Assembly: GCA_902517895.1 (NCBI GenBank)
Contig: CABYEA010000002.1
Span: 73,685 to 114,299 of the forward strand
Length of the DNA: 40,615 nt
Reading direction: 5' to 3'
Source of the DNA: an uncultured Bacteroidota bacterium
GTDB lineage: Bacteria; Bacteroidota; Bacteroidia; Flavobacteriales; Flavobacteriaceae
The notes below the pieces were generated by a model. It had not been told where the DNA came from. It ran no database searches and worked only from the letters and a program-made list of their open reading frames with translations. Of this stretch, positions 24,491-32,851 are shown piece after piece. Numbering within the stretch: the first letter of the stretch is position 1; each line of letters begins with the position of its first letter. The position numbers and the translations under genes are program-made.

Positions 24491-25648
24491 ATGTCTGATA
24501 AAAATATTTTTAAGGGTGTAAATACCATATGTACTCACGTAGGCCAAGTCAAGGATGAACAATATGGTGGTTCAGTTTCTCCAATATATCCTGGTACATC
24601 GTATGAATACATTGATAAAGAAATTGATAGATATCCAAGATATAGTTCAACTCCAAATCAAGAATTTCTAGCAAAGAAAATAGCTGCTCTTGAGGACACA
24701 GAAGATGCAATTATTTTAGGCTCTGGAATGGCTGCGATTAGTACTTCATTACTTGCTTTTCTAAGTTCAGGAGATCATATTGTAATTCAAAATGATATTT
24801 ATGGAGGTACTAGAAATCTTGTTGAGGCTCAATTTAAAAGATATGGCATAGAATATTCCTTTACTGATGGATTAGAAGTAAAATCTTTTGAAAAGGAAAT
24901 AAAGCCAAACACAAAGGCTGTTTATATTGAAACACCATCAAACCCTTTACTAAAACTTGTTGATATTAAAGAAATTGCTGATTTATCAAAGAGCAATGGA
25001 TTAATTTCTTTTATCGACAATACTTTTGCAACTCCATTAATTCAAAAGCCTCACAAGCTTGGAATTGATATAATATTGCATAGTGCAACTAAATATTTTG
25101 GTGGACACAGTGATATATGTGCAGGTGCAGTAGCATCAACAGGTGAACACAGGGAAATAATATGGAATCTTTCAAAAAATATTGGCGCTAGTCTTAGTGA
25201 TTATACAGCATGGCTTTTGGAGAGAAGTATGAAGACATTATCTGTAAGATTTTTTGCTCAGCAAAAGAATGCAGTTGAACTTTCAAAATATTTGATTGAT
25301 TGCAAACATATTGATAAAGTTTTTTACCCTGGTTTAGAAGACCATATTAATCATGATATTGCAAAAAAACAAATGGATGGTTTTGGAGCGGTAATTTCAT
25401 TTGAATTGAATAAAAAAATGAATCCAAAAACTTTTTTAAAATCATTAAAAATGATTAATCCATCAATGAGTTTTGCTGGAGTAGAAAGTACTATGTTATC
25501 TCCAGCAGAAACTTCTCATTATTTGTTAACTCCTGAAGATAGAATAGCTCAAGGTATTACTGATAATTTAATTAGATTTTCAGTCGGTATTGAAGATGTA
25601 CCCGATATTCAAAATGATATTGAGCAAGCATTTAACAATTGTAAATAA
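24491..25648 (+). CDS. Transsulfuration-family PLP enzyme (cystathionine gamma-lyase/synthase type)
   Basis: A 385-residue cytoplasmic PLP enzyme of the Cys/Met metabolism family. The PLP lysine is Lys201 in HSATKYFGGHSD; Tyr104 in NDIYGGTRNL, Asp176 in FIDNTFATP, and the ETPSNPLLKLVDI segment are in place. The N-terminal YPRYSSTPNQEFLAKKIAALE is typical of cystathionine beta/gamma enzymes. Cystathionine gamma-lyase, gamma-synthase and O-acetylhomoserine sulfhydrylase are hard to separate by eye; the neighbour bshB1, which works in bacillithiol synthesis and needs cysteine, makes a cysteine-forming lyase the favoured guess. It starts 10 bp after ccsBA and ends 7 bp before bshB1. Confidence 0.92.
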   Translation: MSDKNIFKGVNTICTHVGQVKDEQYGGSVSPIYPGTSYEYIDKEIDRYPRYSSTPNQEFLAKKIAALEDTEDAIILGSGMAAISTSLLAFLSSGDHIVIQNDIYGGTRNLVEAQFKRYGIEYSFTDGLEVKSFEKEIKPNTKAVYIETPSNPLLKLVDIKEIADLSKSNGLISFIDNTFATPLIQKPHKLGIDIILHSATKYFGGHSDICAGAVASTGEHREIIWNLSKNIGASLSDYTAWLLERSMKTLSVRFFAQQKNAVELSKYLIDCKHIDKVFYPGLEDHINHDIAKKQMDGFGAVISFELNKKMNPKTFLKSLKMINPSMSFAGVESTMLSPAETSHYLLTPEDRIAQGITDNLIRFSVGIEDVPDIQNDIEQAFNNCK

Positions 25649-25655
25649 AAGTGTT

Positions 25656-26372
25656 ATGAAAGTTGATATTTTAGCTATTGGATCACATCCAGATGATGTT
25701 GAATTAGGTTGTTCAGGAACAATTGCAAAAGAAATTGTAACAGGAAAAAAGGTAGGTATTCTTGATTTAACCAGGGGAGAGCTAGGTACTAAGGGTACCG
25801 CTGAAATCAGAGATTCAGAAGCAAAAAATGCAGCTGATATATTAGGGGTTTCATTCAGAGAAAATTTAAACTTCAAAGATGGTTTTTTTAAAAATGATGA
25901 AGCGCACCAATTAAAGCTAATTAAAGTAATCAGAAAATATAGACCAGATATTATATTATGCAACGCCCCTGATGATAGACATATTGATCATCCAAAGGGT
26001 GCTAAATTAGTTGTTGATGCTTGTTTTTTAAGTGGACTCAAAAAGATTGAAACTATTGAAGATGGTGTGGTTCAAGAGCCTTGGAGACCCATTAATATTT
26101 ATCATTACATACAATGGAAAAGTTTGAAGCCTGATTTTGTTGTTGATATTAGCAATCACTTTCAAACAAAGATTAAAGCTGTCAAGGCTTTTAAGTCTCA
26201 ATTTTATGATGGAAATGAAACTGTACATAGCACACCTATTTCAACAAAAAATTTCTTAGATAGTATTGAATACAGGGCTAGAGATTTAGGTCGATTAACT
26301 AATGTTGATTATGGTGAAGGTTTTATTGCAGCACGTTTGCCTCTAATAGAAAATATCAGCGACTTGAAATAA
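25656..26372 (+). CDS. bshB1: Bacillithiol biosynthesis deacetylase BshB1
   Basis: BshB1 removes the acetyl group from N-acetyl-glucosaminyl-L-malate, the second step of bacillithiol synthesis. The 238-residue product has the PIG-L/LmbE zinc site as HPDD (residues 11-14) and RHIDH with His112. The BshB1-type segments VELGCSGTIAKEI, LDLTRGELGTKGT and RDSEAKNAADILGV are conserved, and the C-terminus has ALGR-like RARDLGRLTNVDYGEGF. The ATG at 25656 is chosen because it precedes the first strand VDILAIGSHPDD; an upstream in-frame start overlaps the previous gene and adds non-family sequence. It is coupled with the transsulfuration gene. A tRNA-His promoter starts 14 bp after the stop, with no terminator in between. 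Confidence 0.95.
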   Translation: MKVDILAIGSHPDDVELGCSGTIAKEIVTGKKVGILDLTRGELGTKGTAEIRDSEAKNAADILGVSFRENLNFKDGFFKNDEAHQLKLIKVIRKYRPDIILCNAPDDRHIDHPKGAKLVVDACFLSGLKKIETIEDGVVQEPWRPINIYHYIQWKSLKPDFVVDISNHFQTKIKAVKAFKSQFYDGNETVHSTPISTKNFLDSIEYRARDLGRLTNVDYGEGFIAARLPLIENISDLK

Positions 26373-26385
26373 TTTTTATTTCTTG

Positions 26386-26417
26386 TTTTGCTGAGAAACA
26401 CAAAAAAATTACATTTG
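26386..26417 (+). promoter_or_regulatory. Promoter of tRNA-His
   Basis: TTTTG (26386-26390) is separated by 19 bp from TACATTTG (26410-26417), a full match to TTG-N(17-23)-TANNTTTG. The -7 box ends 12 bp before the tRNA. This is the clearest promoter in the window. Confidence 0.82.
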
Positions 26418-26429
26418 CACTCCTATTAT

Positions 26430-26504
26430 GGTGGTTGTAGTTCAGTTGGTTAGAACGCCTGATTGTGGTTCAGGAGGTCGCCGGTTCGAATCCGGTCTTC
26501 CACC
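26430..26504 (+). tRNA. tRNA-His (anticodon GTG)
   Basis: A full cloverleaf: D stem GTTC/GAAC, perfect anticodon stem CCTGA/TCAGG with loop TTGTGGT, and T stem GCCGG/CCGGT with loop TTCGAAT. G-1 is encoded at 26430 opposite discriminator C73, the identity mark of tRNA-His. The acceptor stem GTGGTTG / CTTCCAC has two adjacent U-U oppositions at 5:68 and 6:67. CCA is not encoded. It has its own promoter and terminator and marks the left edge of an accessory-looking region. Confidence 0.95.
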
Positions 26505-26514
26505 CAAAAGTAAG

Positions 26515-26539
26515 CCCTCAAGAAATTGAGGGTTTTTTT
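26515..26539 (+). terminator. Intrinsic terminator after tRNA-His
   Basis: A perfect 7-bp stem, CCCTCAA / TTGAGGG, closed by a GAAA tetraloop, is followed by seven T. It starts 10 bp after the tRNA. Confidence 0.92.
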
Positions 26540-26716
26540 GTGTATTTAACCTATTATATTCAACTAAAAAAGTTGTTTATAGGGATTTTATCTATTGACT
26601 ATTAAACATCTCAAAGAACACTCTAATTTACTAAAATTGACAGACATTTGGCAGACATTTATATAATTGAAAAATGATTGATTAATCAATTATTTACAGA
26701 GAACAACAGATAAGTA

Positions 26717-26752
26717 TTTTTGTTTAAAACTACGCCTTTTTGTTAAAAACTA
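26717..26752 (+). repeat. Two adjacent imperfect 16-bp direct repeats
   Basis: TTTTTGTTTAAAACTA (26717-26732) and TTTTTGTTAAAAACTA (26737-26752) differ at one base and are separated by CGCC, giving a 20-bp period, about two helical turns. This spacing would suit a dimeric or tandem DNA-binding protein. Confidence 0.65.
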
Positions 26753-26944
26753 TTATTGACTATTGAAAATATATTTTATAACTTCAAATGATATAAGATA
26801 TATAAATTGTTTTCTTTTTAATATCAATCTCAATAATTAATTAATAAATAATTAAATCTAAATATATATCTATATATCTAAATCATAAGATTTTCAATAC
26901 AGGATAGTTATGTTCAATAATTAATCAACAGCATATTAATGAAG

Positions 26945-26957
26945 TGCCCTGCGGGCA
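26945..26957 (+). other. GC-rich short hairpin upstream of the lipoprotein gene
   Basis: TGCCC-TGC-GGGCA forms a 5-bp stem with a 3-nt loop in an otherwise extremely AT-rich region, 50 bp before the ATG. No T-tract follows, so it is unlikely to be a terminator. It may be an mRNA leader structure. Confidence 0.45.
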
Positions 26958-27007
26958 GTTGTTTAGTAAAAGAGTTGTAAATTGTATTTACATAAACTAT
27001 ATATCTT

Positions 27008-29671
27008 ATGCTATCTATCTACAACTTTCTCAAAGTCAAGCTATGTTACAGAACCTATTGGAAGCAATGGTTAGCATTCTTTACTATCTGTATTTTAGTC
27101 TTTGGTTGTACAGACGATGAACCTTGTGACACATCCCCTTCTTTTTCTAGTGTTACATCAAGTAATATTTCATACACCTCATTATCTCTTTCTGGTACTA
27201 TTTCAGCATCTGATTGTGATTCAAATCTAGTTACTCAGGGAATGGCATATTCAACAAGTGAATTGCCAAGTCAATCTAATTCAACAATTATTTTTTCTGA
27301 CGAATCATATAATTTAGAGGTTACAGGATTAGCTACATCAACAACATACTATTTTAGACCATTTTTTGTTAATCAGGATGGTGTATTTTATGGGAATCAA
27401 ATTTCTGTAACAACCTTAAGTACAGATATAGTATTTAGTAATATTGAACACACCCCATACATTACAACAATTGATGCTAGTGGAAATTATAGTTTTCTTC
27501 AGGGACAAGGCGTAAATGTAATAAGTAAAGGAGTTAGAGTATTGTCCAATACATATATTGATAATGAATCTCCTAATGGGGTTATTTCACTAGAAGGAGT
27601 TGGTAGTTTAATTGCTGACTCACCTGCAACTTTTGAATTATTTGTAGAAACTGAATTTGGTTTCACTTTTTCGGAAACAGTAGATTTTAATACAACTAGT
27701 ACTAACTCAGAGGTAAGTACTACTGATGTAACTGATATTGATTTTACATCGGTTAATTTATTCGCAACATATGAAAACCAGTACAATGGTAATGACATAA
27801 CAAGTGAAAAAGGTTTTGAGATATCTATAAATGAAAACTTCAGCAATAGTATTTTTGTAAATTCTACCTCAGCTGAGCTCACTATTGAGTCTGAGCTCAC
27901 AAATTTAAACGCCACTAGTCAATATTATGTTAAAGCTTTTGTTACAAACGAATATGGAACTAATTATGGAGCTGTAAATTCATTTTCTACATTAGATGCA
28001 GGCTCAGAGTTCACAACGGTAATAATTTCAGAAATAGGATTTGATACCGCAACTTTTTCATCATCTTATGAGAATTTATATGAAGGTGAAGATTTAACTT
28101 ATGAAAGGGGTTTTATTATTGCAGATAATCCTCAATTTAATTCCCCTCAAATATTTAATTCTGATGAAAATGGATTAGACATAAACTATTCAGCCTCTAA
28201 TTTAGAGCTTAATACAACTTATTACATTAAAGCTTTTGTTACAAATCAATATGGTACTACATATTCTGAATCATCAACATTTGAAACACAAAACTTAGAA
28301 TATAGTTTTTCGTATATAATCAATGGAAATGGTTATGATTATTTAGACGTTAGCTCTAACTACAGCCAAGTTTCAGGGAATAACGTTGAAATAATTGAAA
28401 AAGGAATAAAAGTTAGTAACGGTGTTTCTACTTATAACGTTATCGATTCAAGTAGTCAAGAAGGTGAAATAAATTTAAACATCAATAATTTAAGTCATAA
28501 CACGAATTATTCTTTAACCGGGTATTTAACTACTCAATTCGGAGAATATTTATTTGACTCATTAAATTCTGACACAACAAATGCTACTCCAACATTTAAT
28601 TCCGAAAGTTATCCTGCATTCGCTGATTCTGAAATACTTGTTGAAATCACTTATGCTCCTGAAACAGAAAACTCAGTTGTTAGATTAGGGTTAGAGAATC
28701 AATTTGGAAATTATGATTATTATGAATTAGATAATGAGGCTGAAAGTCAATATATTCTAATATCAAATTTAAACACCTCAACCGAATATAACTATGTGCT
28801 TGAAGTTGTGAATCAATATGGTAACTTTGTTTCAGAAGCTTATAGTTTTATCACTATGAATGATGAGCCTAATATTGATTTTAGCTATGAGTTAACTGGA
28901 GATAATCAAATTACATTAAGTGGTACTATTGTACCTGCTGATGAATTGGATTTTACAATAGATGGTATTTCAATAAGATACAAGCATCACGAACAGGATA
29001 ATTATTCAACAATAAATCTAGATAGTTCAAATTATTCAATCCTTGAGGTATTAGATGATTTAATTCAAGGACCTAACTATAATTTCAAGCTAGTGGTCAC
29101 TACTCAGTGGAACACATTTGAAAGTGATTTATATTATAATTTACCTGTAACATATGAGGTTGGAGATTATATGTTTGGTGGAGTCATTGCATATATTGAT
29201 AATACAGGTTATCACGGATATGTTGTTTCTGAATTAGAGTATGTTCAAAACTTACAATGGAGTGATGATAAAAATGCATCAGATGAACTTATTTACCTTA
29301 GTGATTATGATGATTATAATGATGGAGCTGAAAACACACAACTAATCGTAGATTTTCATTCAACTATATCAGCATCTGCTCCTGCAGCTGAATATTGTGC
29401 TAATTTAAATATTAATGGCTACGATGACTGGTATCTTGGTTCTGAAGAAGAATACAGTATTGCGCACGGCCCACTTTGGTATCAATTGATTGTTTTAAAT
29501 GGAGCTCCTCATAATACGATTTGGACATCTAATACAAGGTTTTTTTATGAATATCCTGAGTTGCTATATTTTGCAACACAAAGATCCTACACCGGCTGTA
29601 GTGGTAATAATTGTAGTACTCATCAAGATAAGGAAGTAGAAGTATCCGTTTGGCCAATAAGAAAGTTTTAA
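27008..29671 (+). CDS. Large surface lipoprotein with tandem fibronectin-like repeats and C-terminal DUF1566-like domain
   Basis: An 887-residue predicted lipoprotein. A long basic N-region (1-20) is followed by a hydrophobic core and lipobox VFGC with Cys34. Residues about 40-710 hold around seven repeats of 85-100 residues, each ending in a motif like YYVKAFVTNEYGTNYG, YYIKAFVTNQYGTTYS or YNYVLEVVNQYGNFVS, resembling Bacteroidota fibronectin type III-like modules. From about 715, VGDYMFGGVIAYIDNTGYHGYVV, YCANLNINGYDDWYLGSEEE and the final VSVWPIRKF resemble the DUF1566 (Lcl-type, C-lectin-like) domain. It is likely anchored outside the cell with a binding domain at the tip. The next gene starts 13 bp later. 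Substrate unknown. Confidence 0.85.
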   Translation: MLSIYNFLKVKLCYRTYWKQWLAFFTICILVFGCTDDEPCDTSPSFSSVTSSNISYTSLSLSGTISASDCDSNLVTQGMAYSTSELPSQSNSTIIFSDESYNLEVTGLATSTTYYFRPFFVNQDGVFYGNQISVTTLSTDIVFSNIEHTPYITTIDASGNYSFLQGQGVNVISKGVRVLSNTYIDNESPNGVISLEGVGSLIADSPATFELFVETEFGFTFSETVDFNTTSTNSEVSTTDVTDIDFTSVNLFATYENQYNGNDITSEKGFEISINENFSNSIFVNSTSAELTIESELTNLNATSQYYVKAFVTNEYGTNYGAVNSFSTLDAGSEFTTVIISEIGFDTATFSSSYENLYEGEDLTYERGFIIADNPQFNSPQIFNSDENGLDINYSASNLELNTTYYIKAFVTNQYGTTYSESSTFETQNLEYSFSYIINGNGYDYLDVSSNYSQVSGNNVEIIEKGIKVSNGVSTYNVIDSSSQEGEINLNINNLSHNTNYSLTGYLTTQFGEYLFDSLNSDTTNATPTFNSESYPAFADSEILVEITYAPETENSVVRLGLENQFGNYDYYELDNEAESQYILISNLNTSTEYNYVLEVVNQYGNFVSEAYSFITMNDEPNIDFSYELTGDNQITLSGTIVPADELDFTIDGISIRYKHHEQDNYSTINLDSSNYSILEVLDDLIQGPNYNFKLVVTTQWNTFESDLYYNLPVTYEVGDYMFGGVIAYIDNTGYHGYVVSELEYVQNLQWSDDKNASDELIYLSDYDDYNDGAENTQLIVDFHSTISASAPAAEYCANLNINGYDDWYLGSEEEYSIAHGPLWYQLIVLNGAPHNTIWTSNTRFFYEYPELLYFATQRSYTGCSGNNCSTHQDKEVEVSVWPIRKF

Positions 29672-29684
29672 ACCAACATACTAT

Positions 29685-31292
29685 ATGAAAAAGCTAATAC
29701 TATTACTATTTATTCCACTTGTTTCTTTTGGGCAAGAAATCACTATCGTTTCAGTTGAGGACGAACCTGTAATTTTTTCAGAGGAAACTATTGATTTTAT
29801 TAATGGTTATGGGTTTAGTGAAGGAAATATTGGAGATAGTCAAAAAATTTATGTTGATTTTGATAATGATGGCAATAAAGATATTATTTCAATGATTGCA
29901 GGTGACCCATATAACCCTTTTACACTATGTATATTTCTTTGGGATGAATCACAGGGTAAATACATTGATAATCACGAATATTTAATGCTAACTCAGGGAG
30001 AGTCAATGTTATTTAATAATACCGTTGCAGATTTTAACTCTGACGGATTAAATGATATCTATGTTGCAATTGAAAATTATCACGGTGAACCCGGTCAAGA
30101 GCCAGATTATTATCCTGAAAATTCATATTATATGCCTGGTCATTTATTTTTGAATAACGGACAGGGTTTTGATTCTCAATTTATAGACGATTCTACATAT
30201 GGTGATGGAAGCTATCCAAAATTTTCGGATGGTTATGTCTTAGATATTGACGGAGATGGAATTATTGAGATTATCAATCCATCTATTAATGACCACCCAG
30301 AAAACACCCCTTTAAATAGCTATTTAGTTACGAGTTATGAAGTTAACAGTAATAATGAAATTTCTTATTCATTTTTAATGCCCTGGGAAGACACCTTTGG
30401 AGCACAAGACATTAATGATGATACTTTTAATGTAAGAGCAGGAATTGTAAGGGATTATAACAACAGAACATATATTCAATATGTTGGATTTCAAGAAGAT
30501 TTGGCGAATGGGTGTAAGCGTTACCATCCAGAGGTAAGTATTTATGAAAAAGAACTTGATGCTAATGGTCAGCCCATACTTTACAATAAATTTAGATTGG
30601 AAAGAAATGAGGAAATACAAAACTTCAATAGCTTTGTTTCAAGAGACTCTTTTTATATCGATGATTTAGATAATGACGGGAGTGAAGAAATTATTATTCA
30701 AATGACAAATGATTGTGAAATGGGTGCTGGTTTAGCTGTATTTGATAATGAGGGAAATGAAATAACTGATTTATGGTTTGAAGACGGAGATAATATGGGT
30801 AATTCAGCTAATGGTTTTCACTTTGTAGATTTAAACAATGATGGTAAAAAAGATATTATAATGGTAAGCAACTACAATGATAATTATAATGATACAGTCC
30901 TATATTTAAATAATGGTGAAAAATTTGAAAAAAAGATTGTAGAAACAGACCATCAATGGAATTTCCCAGTAGACTCTAACGGAGATGGATATTATGAAAT
31001 AATGACCTCAAGTAGCTCTGATTCAAAACTTTATTTTCTTGACTATTCTAATGCACTTGGAATTAGTGATTTTCAAACTGGTATAAAGATTTATCCAAAT
31101 CCTTCATTTGATTACATTAATATTAGTGCTGACTCAAATCTAGAAGCTATTCTATATGACTTTCTTGGAAAAGAATTGATTCGAGAAAATGTAACAGATA
31201 AACTTGATATTAGTTCTTTAGAAAAAGGCACATATATTCTCAATCTATCAGACGGTATAAATACCTCAACTCATAAAATAATCAAAGAGTAA
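29685..31292 (+). CDS. Secreted VCBS/FG-GAP repeat protein with type IX secretion sorting domain
   Basis: A 535-residue secreted protein. Residues 1-17 are a signal peptide ending SFGQ. Repeated calcium-loop motifs occur: YVDFDNDGNKDIISM, VADFNSDGLNDIYVA, LDIDGDGIIEIINPS, IDDLDNDGSEEIIIQM, FVDLNNDGKKDIIMVS and VDSNGDGYYEIM, as in FG-GAP/VCBS beta-propellers. The C-terminal 75 residues contain GIKIYPNPSFDYINI, then LYDFLGKELI, and end in GTYILNLSDGINTSTHKIIKE, a type A Por secretion (T9SS) sorting domain. It is expected on the cell surface or released. It lies in a tight trio, 13 bp after and 8 bp before its neighbours. The ligand is unknown. Confidence 0.92.
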   Translation: MKKLILLLFIPLVSFGQEITIVSVEDEPVIFSEETIDFINGYGFSEGNIGDSQKIYVDFDNDGNKDIISMIAGDPYNPFTLCIFLWDESQGKYIDNHEYLMLTQGESMLFNNTVADFNSDGLNDIYVAIENYHGEPGQEPDYYPENSYYMPGHLFLNNGQGFDSQFIDDSTYGDGSYPKFSDGYVLDIDGDGIIEIINPSINDHPENTPLNSYLVTSYEVNSNNEISYSFLMPWEDTFGAQDINDDTFNVRAGIVRDYNNRTYIQYVGFQEDLANGCKRYHPEVSIYEKELDANGQPILYNKFRLERNEEIQNFNSFVSRDSFYIDDLDNDGSEEIIIQMTNDCEMGAGLAVFDNEGNEITDLWFEDGDNMGNSANGFHFVDLNNDGKKDIIMVSNYNDNYNDTVLYLNNGEKFEKKIVETDHQWNFPVDSNGDGYYEIMTSSSSDSKLYFLDYSNALGISDFQTGIKIYPNPSFDYINISADSNLEAILYDFLGKELIRENVTDKLDISSLEKGTYILNLSDGINTSTHKIIKE

Positions 31293-31300
31293 GAAACGAT

Positions 31301-32803
31301 ATGAAAAAGTTTTTTTTTCTTTTACTATTTCTATTGGCTTTTGGATGTAGTAAGGATAGCGATGAAATCCCAGACGTTCCTGATGGACCAGATATACAAT
31401 TTTATACACTCACTATTTCAACGACTACAGGCGGTTCTGTTGATTCAGAAGGTGGTACATATGAACAAGGTGAACAGATTACTATAACTGCTACACCTGA
31501 AGATGGATATTTATTTCAAAATTGGACTGGCGATGAAAATTCAAATGAGAATCCGTTAACAATAACAATGAATGATGATATTGATATTACAGCAAATTTT
31601 GCTGTAAATGAGGTTTATTCATATAATTATAATGTTCCATCTCATGATTGGGAAAATTATTATACTCCGTGGTTAAGTGTTTATGAAATTTTATTTGAAG
31701 CTGGTTTGGAACAAACTCACTGGATGTCTCATGTAAACACCTATTATGGTATTGGTGATTTTAATCTAGATGGATATTTAGATTTTAACACCAGTATTCC
31801 AAACAATGATGATACTTTACATCATTATGATTATTTTATTTTAGATAATGGTTTAGGAGAGTTTTTTTTAGATGAGAATTTTCCATATGAATCAGACACT
31901 GAAGTTTTTGGTTCAAGAAAAACCATAGTTGGTGATTTTAACTTAGACAATAAACCTGATGTATTTAGGCCTGCAGGTGGACATGACCGTTTAGGATATC
32001 CAAATATTGTTCTTAGTGGTCAAGATGGATATTCTCATATTATTATAAATAACACTCCATTACTTCAGCCCCATACAGTTTGTTCTGGAGATATTGATAA
32101 TGATGGTGATTTGGATGTTTTTCTTGCTCAAAGCGGTGAGAGTGATGGCTTTTTAATTAATAATGGAGATGCTACTTTTGAGTGGAAATGGATCTCTGAA
32201 GTAATAGAAGATTTTGATAGTGGATATGTATATCCCGATGGAGGTTATGGTTATGGTGGTATTTGGAGTTCTGAAATGACAGATGTTGATAATGATGGAT
32301 TTGTAGATTTAATTGTAGGAGGAAATTATAAGGATGAAGATTATGATTCTTTATTTGATGGGCCAACAATATTTTGGGGAGATGGAAGTGGAAAATTTTA
32401 TAATTCAAATTCTACTACTATATTTAATGAGCAAGATGTTGTTGGTTATGCAGGATCAGATATTACACTCTCACAAGATTATGCTGTTAATGATGTAGAT
32501 GGAGATGGTATTAATGATATTGCTGTCTATTCTACTTTAGATAATGAGGGGTATTTTTATCAAATAATAAAGGGACTTGCTAATAGAGAATTTGAAGATA
32601 AAACTGTTGATTGGTTGCCAAGCAATGTTATTAGTGGGACTTCACAGACCACAAATCGTGTATGGGTGAAATTAATGGATGTAGATAATAATGGCTTAAT
32701 GGATATTGTTGAGGGTGAGCCATTAATTTATATACCTGATGGTGTTTTTAGAGCTTCCGTTAGATGGGAGTGGAATGGAGGAGGTTTCACTAAAATTAAC
32801 TAA
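31301..32803 (+). CDS. Lipoprotein with InlB-type repeat and VCBS/FG-GAP repeats
   Basis: A 500-residue lipoprotein: signal peptide with lipobox AFGC (Cys16), then a short acidic Pro linker (DEIPDVPDGPD). Residues 33-102 form one InlB B-repeat-like domain (YTLTISTTTGGSVDSEGGTY, then GEQITITATPEDGYLFQNW and ITANF). Residues 105-500 carry VCBS/FG-GAP units with calcium loops such as IGDFNLDGYLDF, VGDFNLDNKPDVF, SGDIDNDGDLDVFLA, MTDVDNDGFVDLIVGG, VNDVDGDGINDIAV and LMDVDNNGLMDIVEG, consistent with a seven-bladed propeller. No T9SS tail, in contrast to its upstream neighbour. The pair looks like a lipid-anchored and a secreted version of a propeller binder. Confidence 0.9.
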   Translation: MKKFFFLLLFLLAFGCSKDSDEIPDVPDGPDIQFYTLTISTTTGGSVDSEGGTYEQGEQITITATPEDGYLFQNWTGDENSNENPLTITMNDDIDITANFAVNEVYSYNYNVPSHDWENYYTPWLSVYEILFEAGLEQTHWMSHVNTYYGIGDFNLDGYLDFNTSIPNNDDTLHHYDYFILDNGLGEFFLDENFPYESDTEVFGSRKTIVGDFNLDNKPDVFRPAGGHDRLGYPNIVLSGQDGYSHIIINNTPLLQPHTVCSGDIDNDGDLDVFLAQSGESDGFLINNGDATFEWKWISEVIEDFDSGYVYPDGGYGYGGIWSSEMTDVDNDGFVDLIVGGNYKDEDYDSLFDGPTIFWGDGSGKFYNSNSTTIFNEQDVVGYAGSDITLSQDYAVNDVDGDGINDIAVYSTLDNEGYFYQIIKGLANREFEDKTVDWLPSNVISGTSQTTNRVWVKLMDVDNNGLMDIVEGEPLIYIPDGVFRASVRWEWNGGGFTKIN

Positions 32804-32823
32804 ATCATCTGCATATCTTCTTC

Positions 32824-32847
32824 TTTTTATTTTTATTTTTATTTTTA
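32824..32847 (+). repeat. Four-copy TTTTTA hexamer repeat just before the GH3 start codon
   Basis: Four perfect TTTTTA units end 4 bp before the ATG of the GH3 gene. Such simple repeats in the translation-initiation region can change copy number by slippage and alter expression. With four units this is only a candidate. Confidence 0.85.
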
Positions 32848-32851
32848 TGAA

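Larger units (their letters stand above)
26540..27007. other. 468-bp AT-rich, repeat-bearing intergenic region
   Basis: The only gene-free stretch over 300 bp. No credible coding frame was seen. It holds a repeated TATTGACTATT (26593 and 26754), a repeated AGACATTT (26643 and 26654), a 14-bp palindrome ATTGATTAATCAAT (26677-26690), the paired 16-bp repeats listed separately, a run of ATATATCTA-like sequence (26857-26880), and a GC-rich hairpin (26945-26957). A TATTTTTG at 26715-26722 matches the -7 consensus but lies 286 bp before the next gene. It could be a long leader or the scar of past integration next to tRNA-His; neither is shown. Confidence 0.6.

Noticed and set aside
26635-26670. Remnant of a tyrosine integrase after tRNA-His
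   Set aside because: Neither frame shows catalytic-motif residues over more than a few codons, so only the short direct repeat is reported.
26850-26890. CRISPR-like repeats in the AT-rich spacer
   Set aside because: The ATATATCTA-like units are short, irregular and have no spacers; simple low-complexity sequence explains them.
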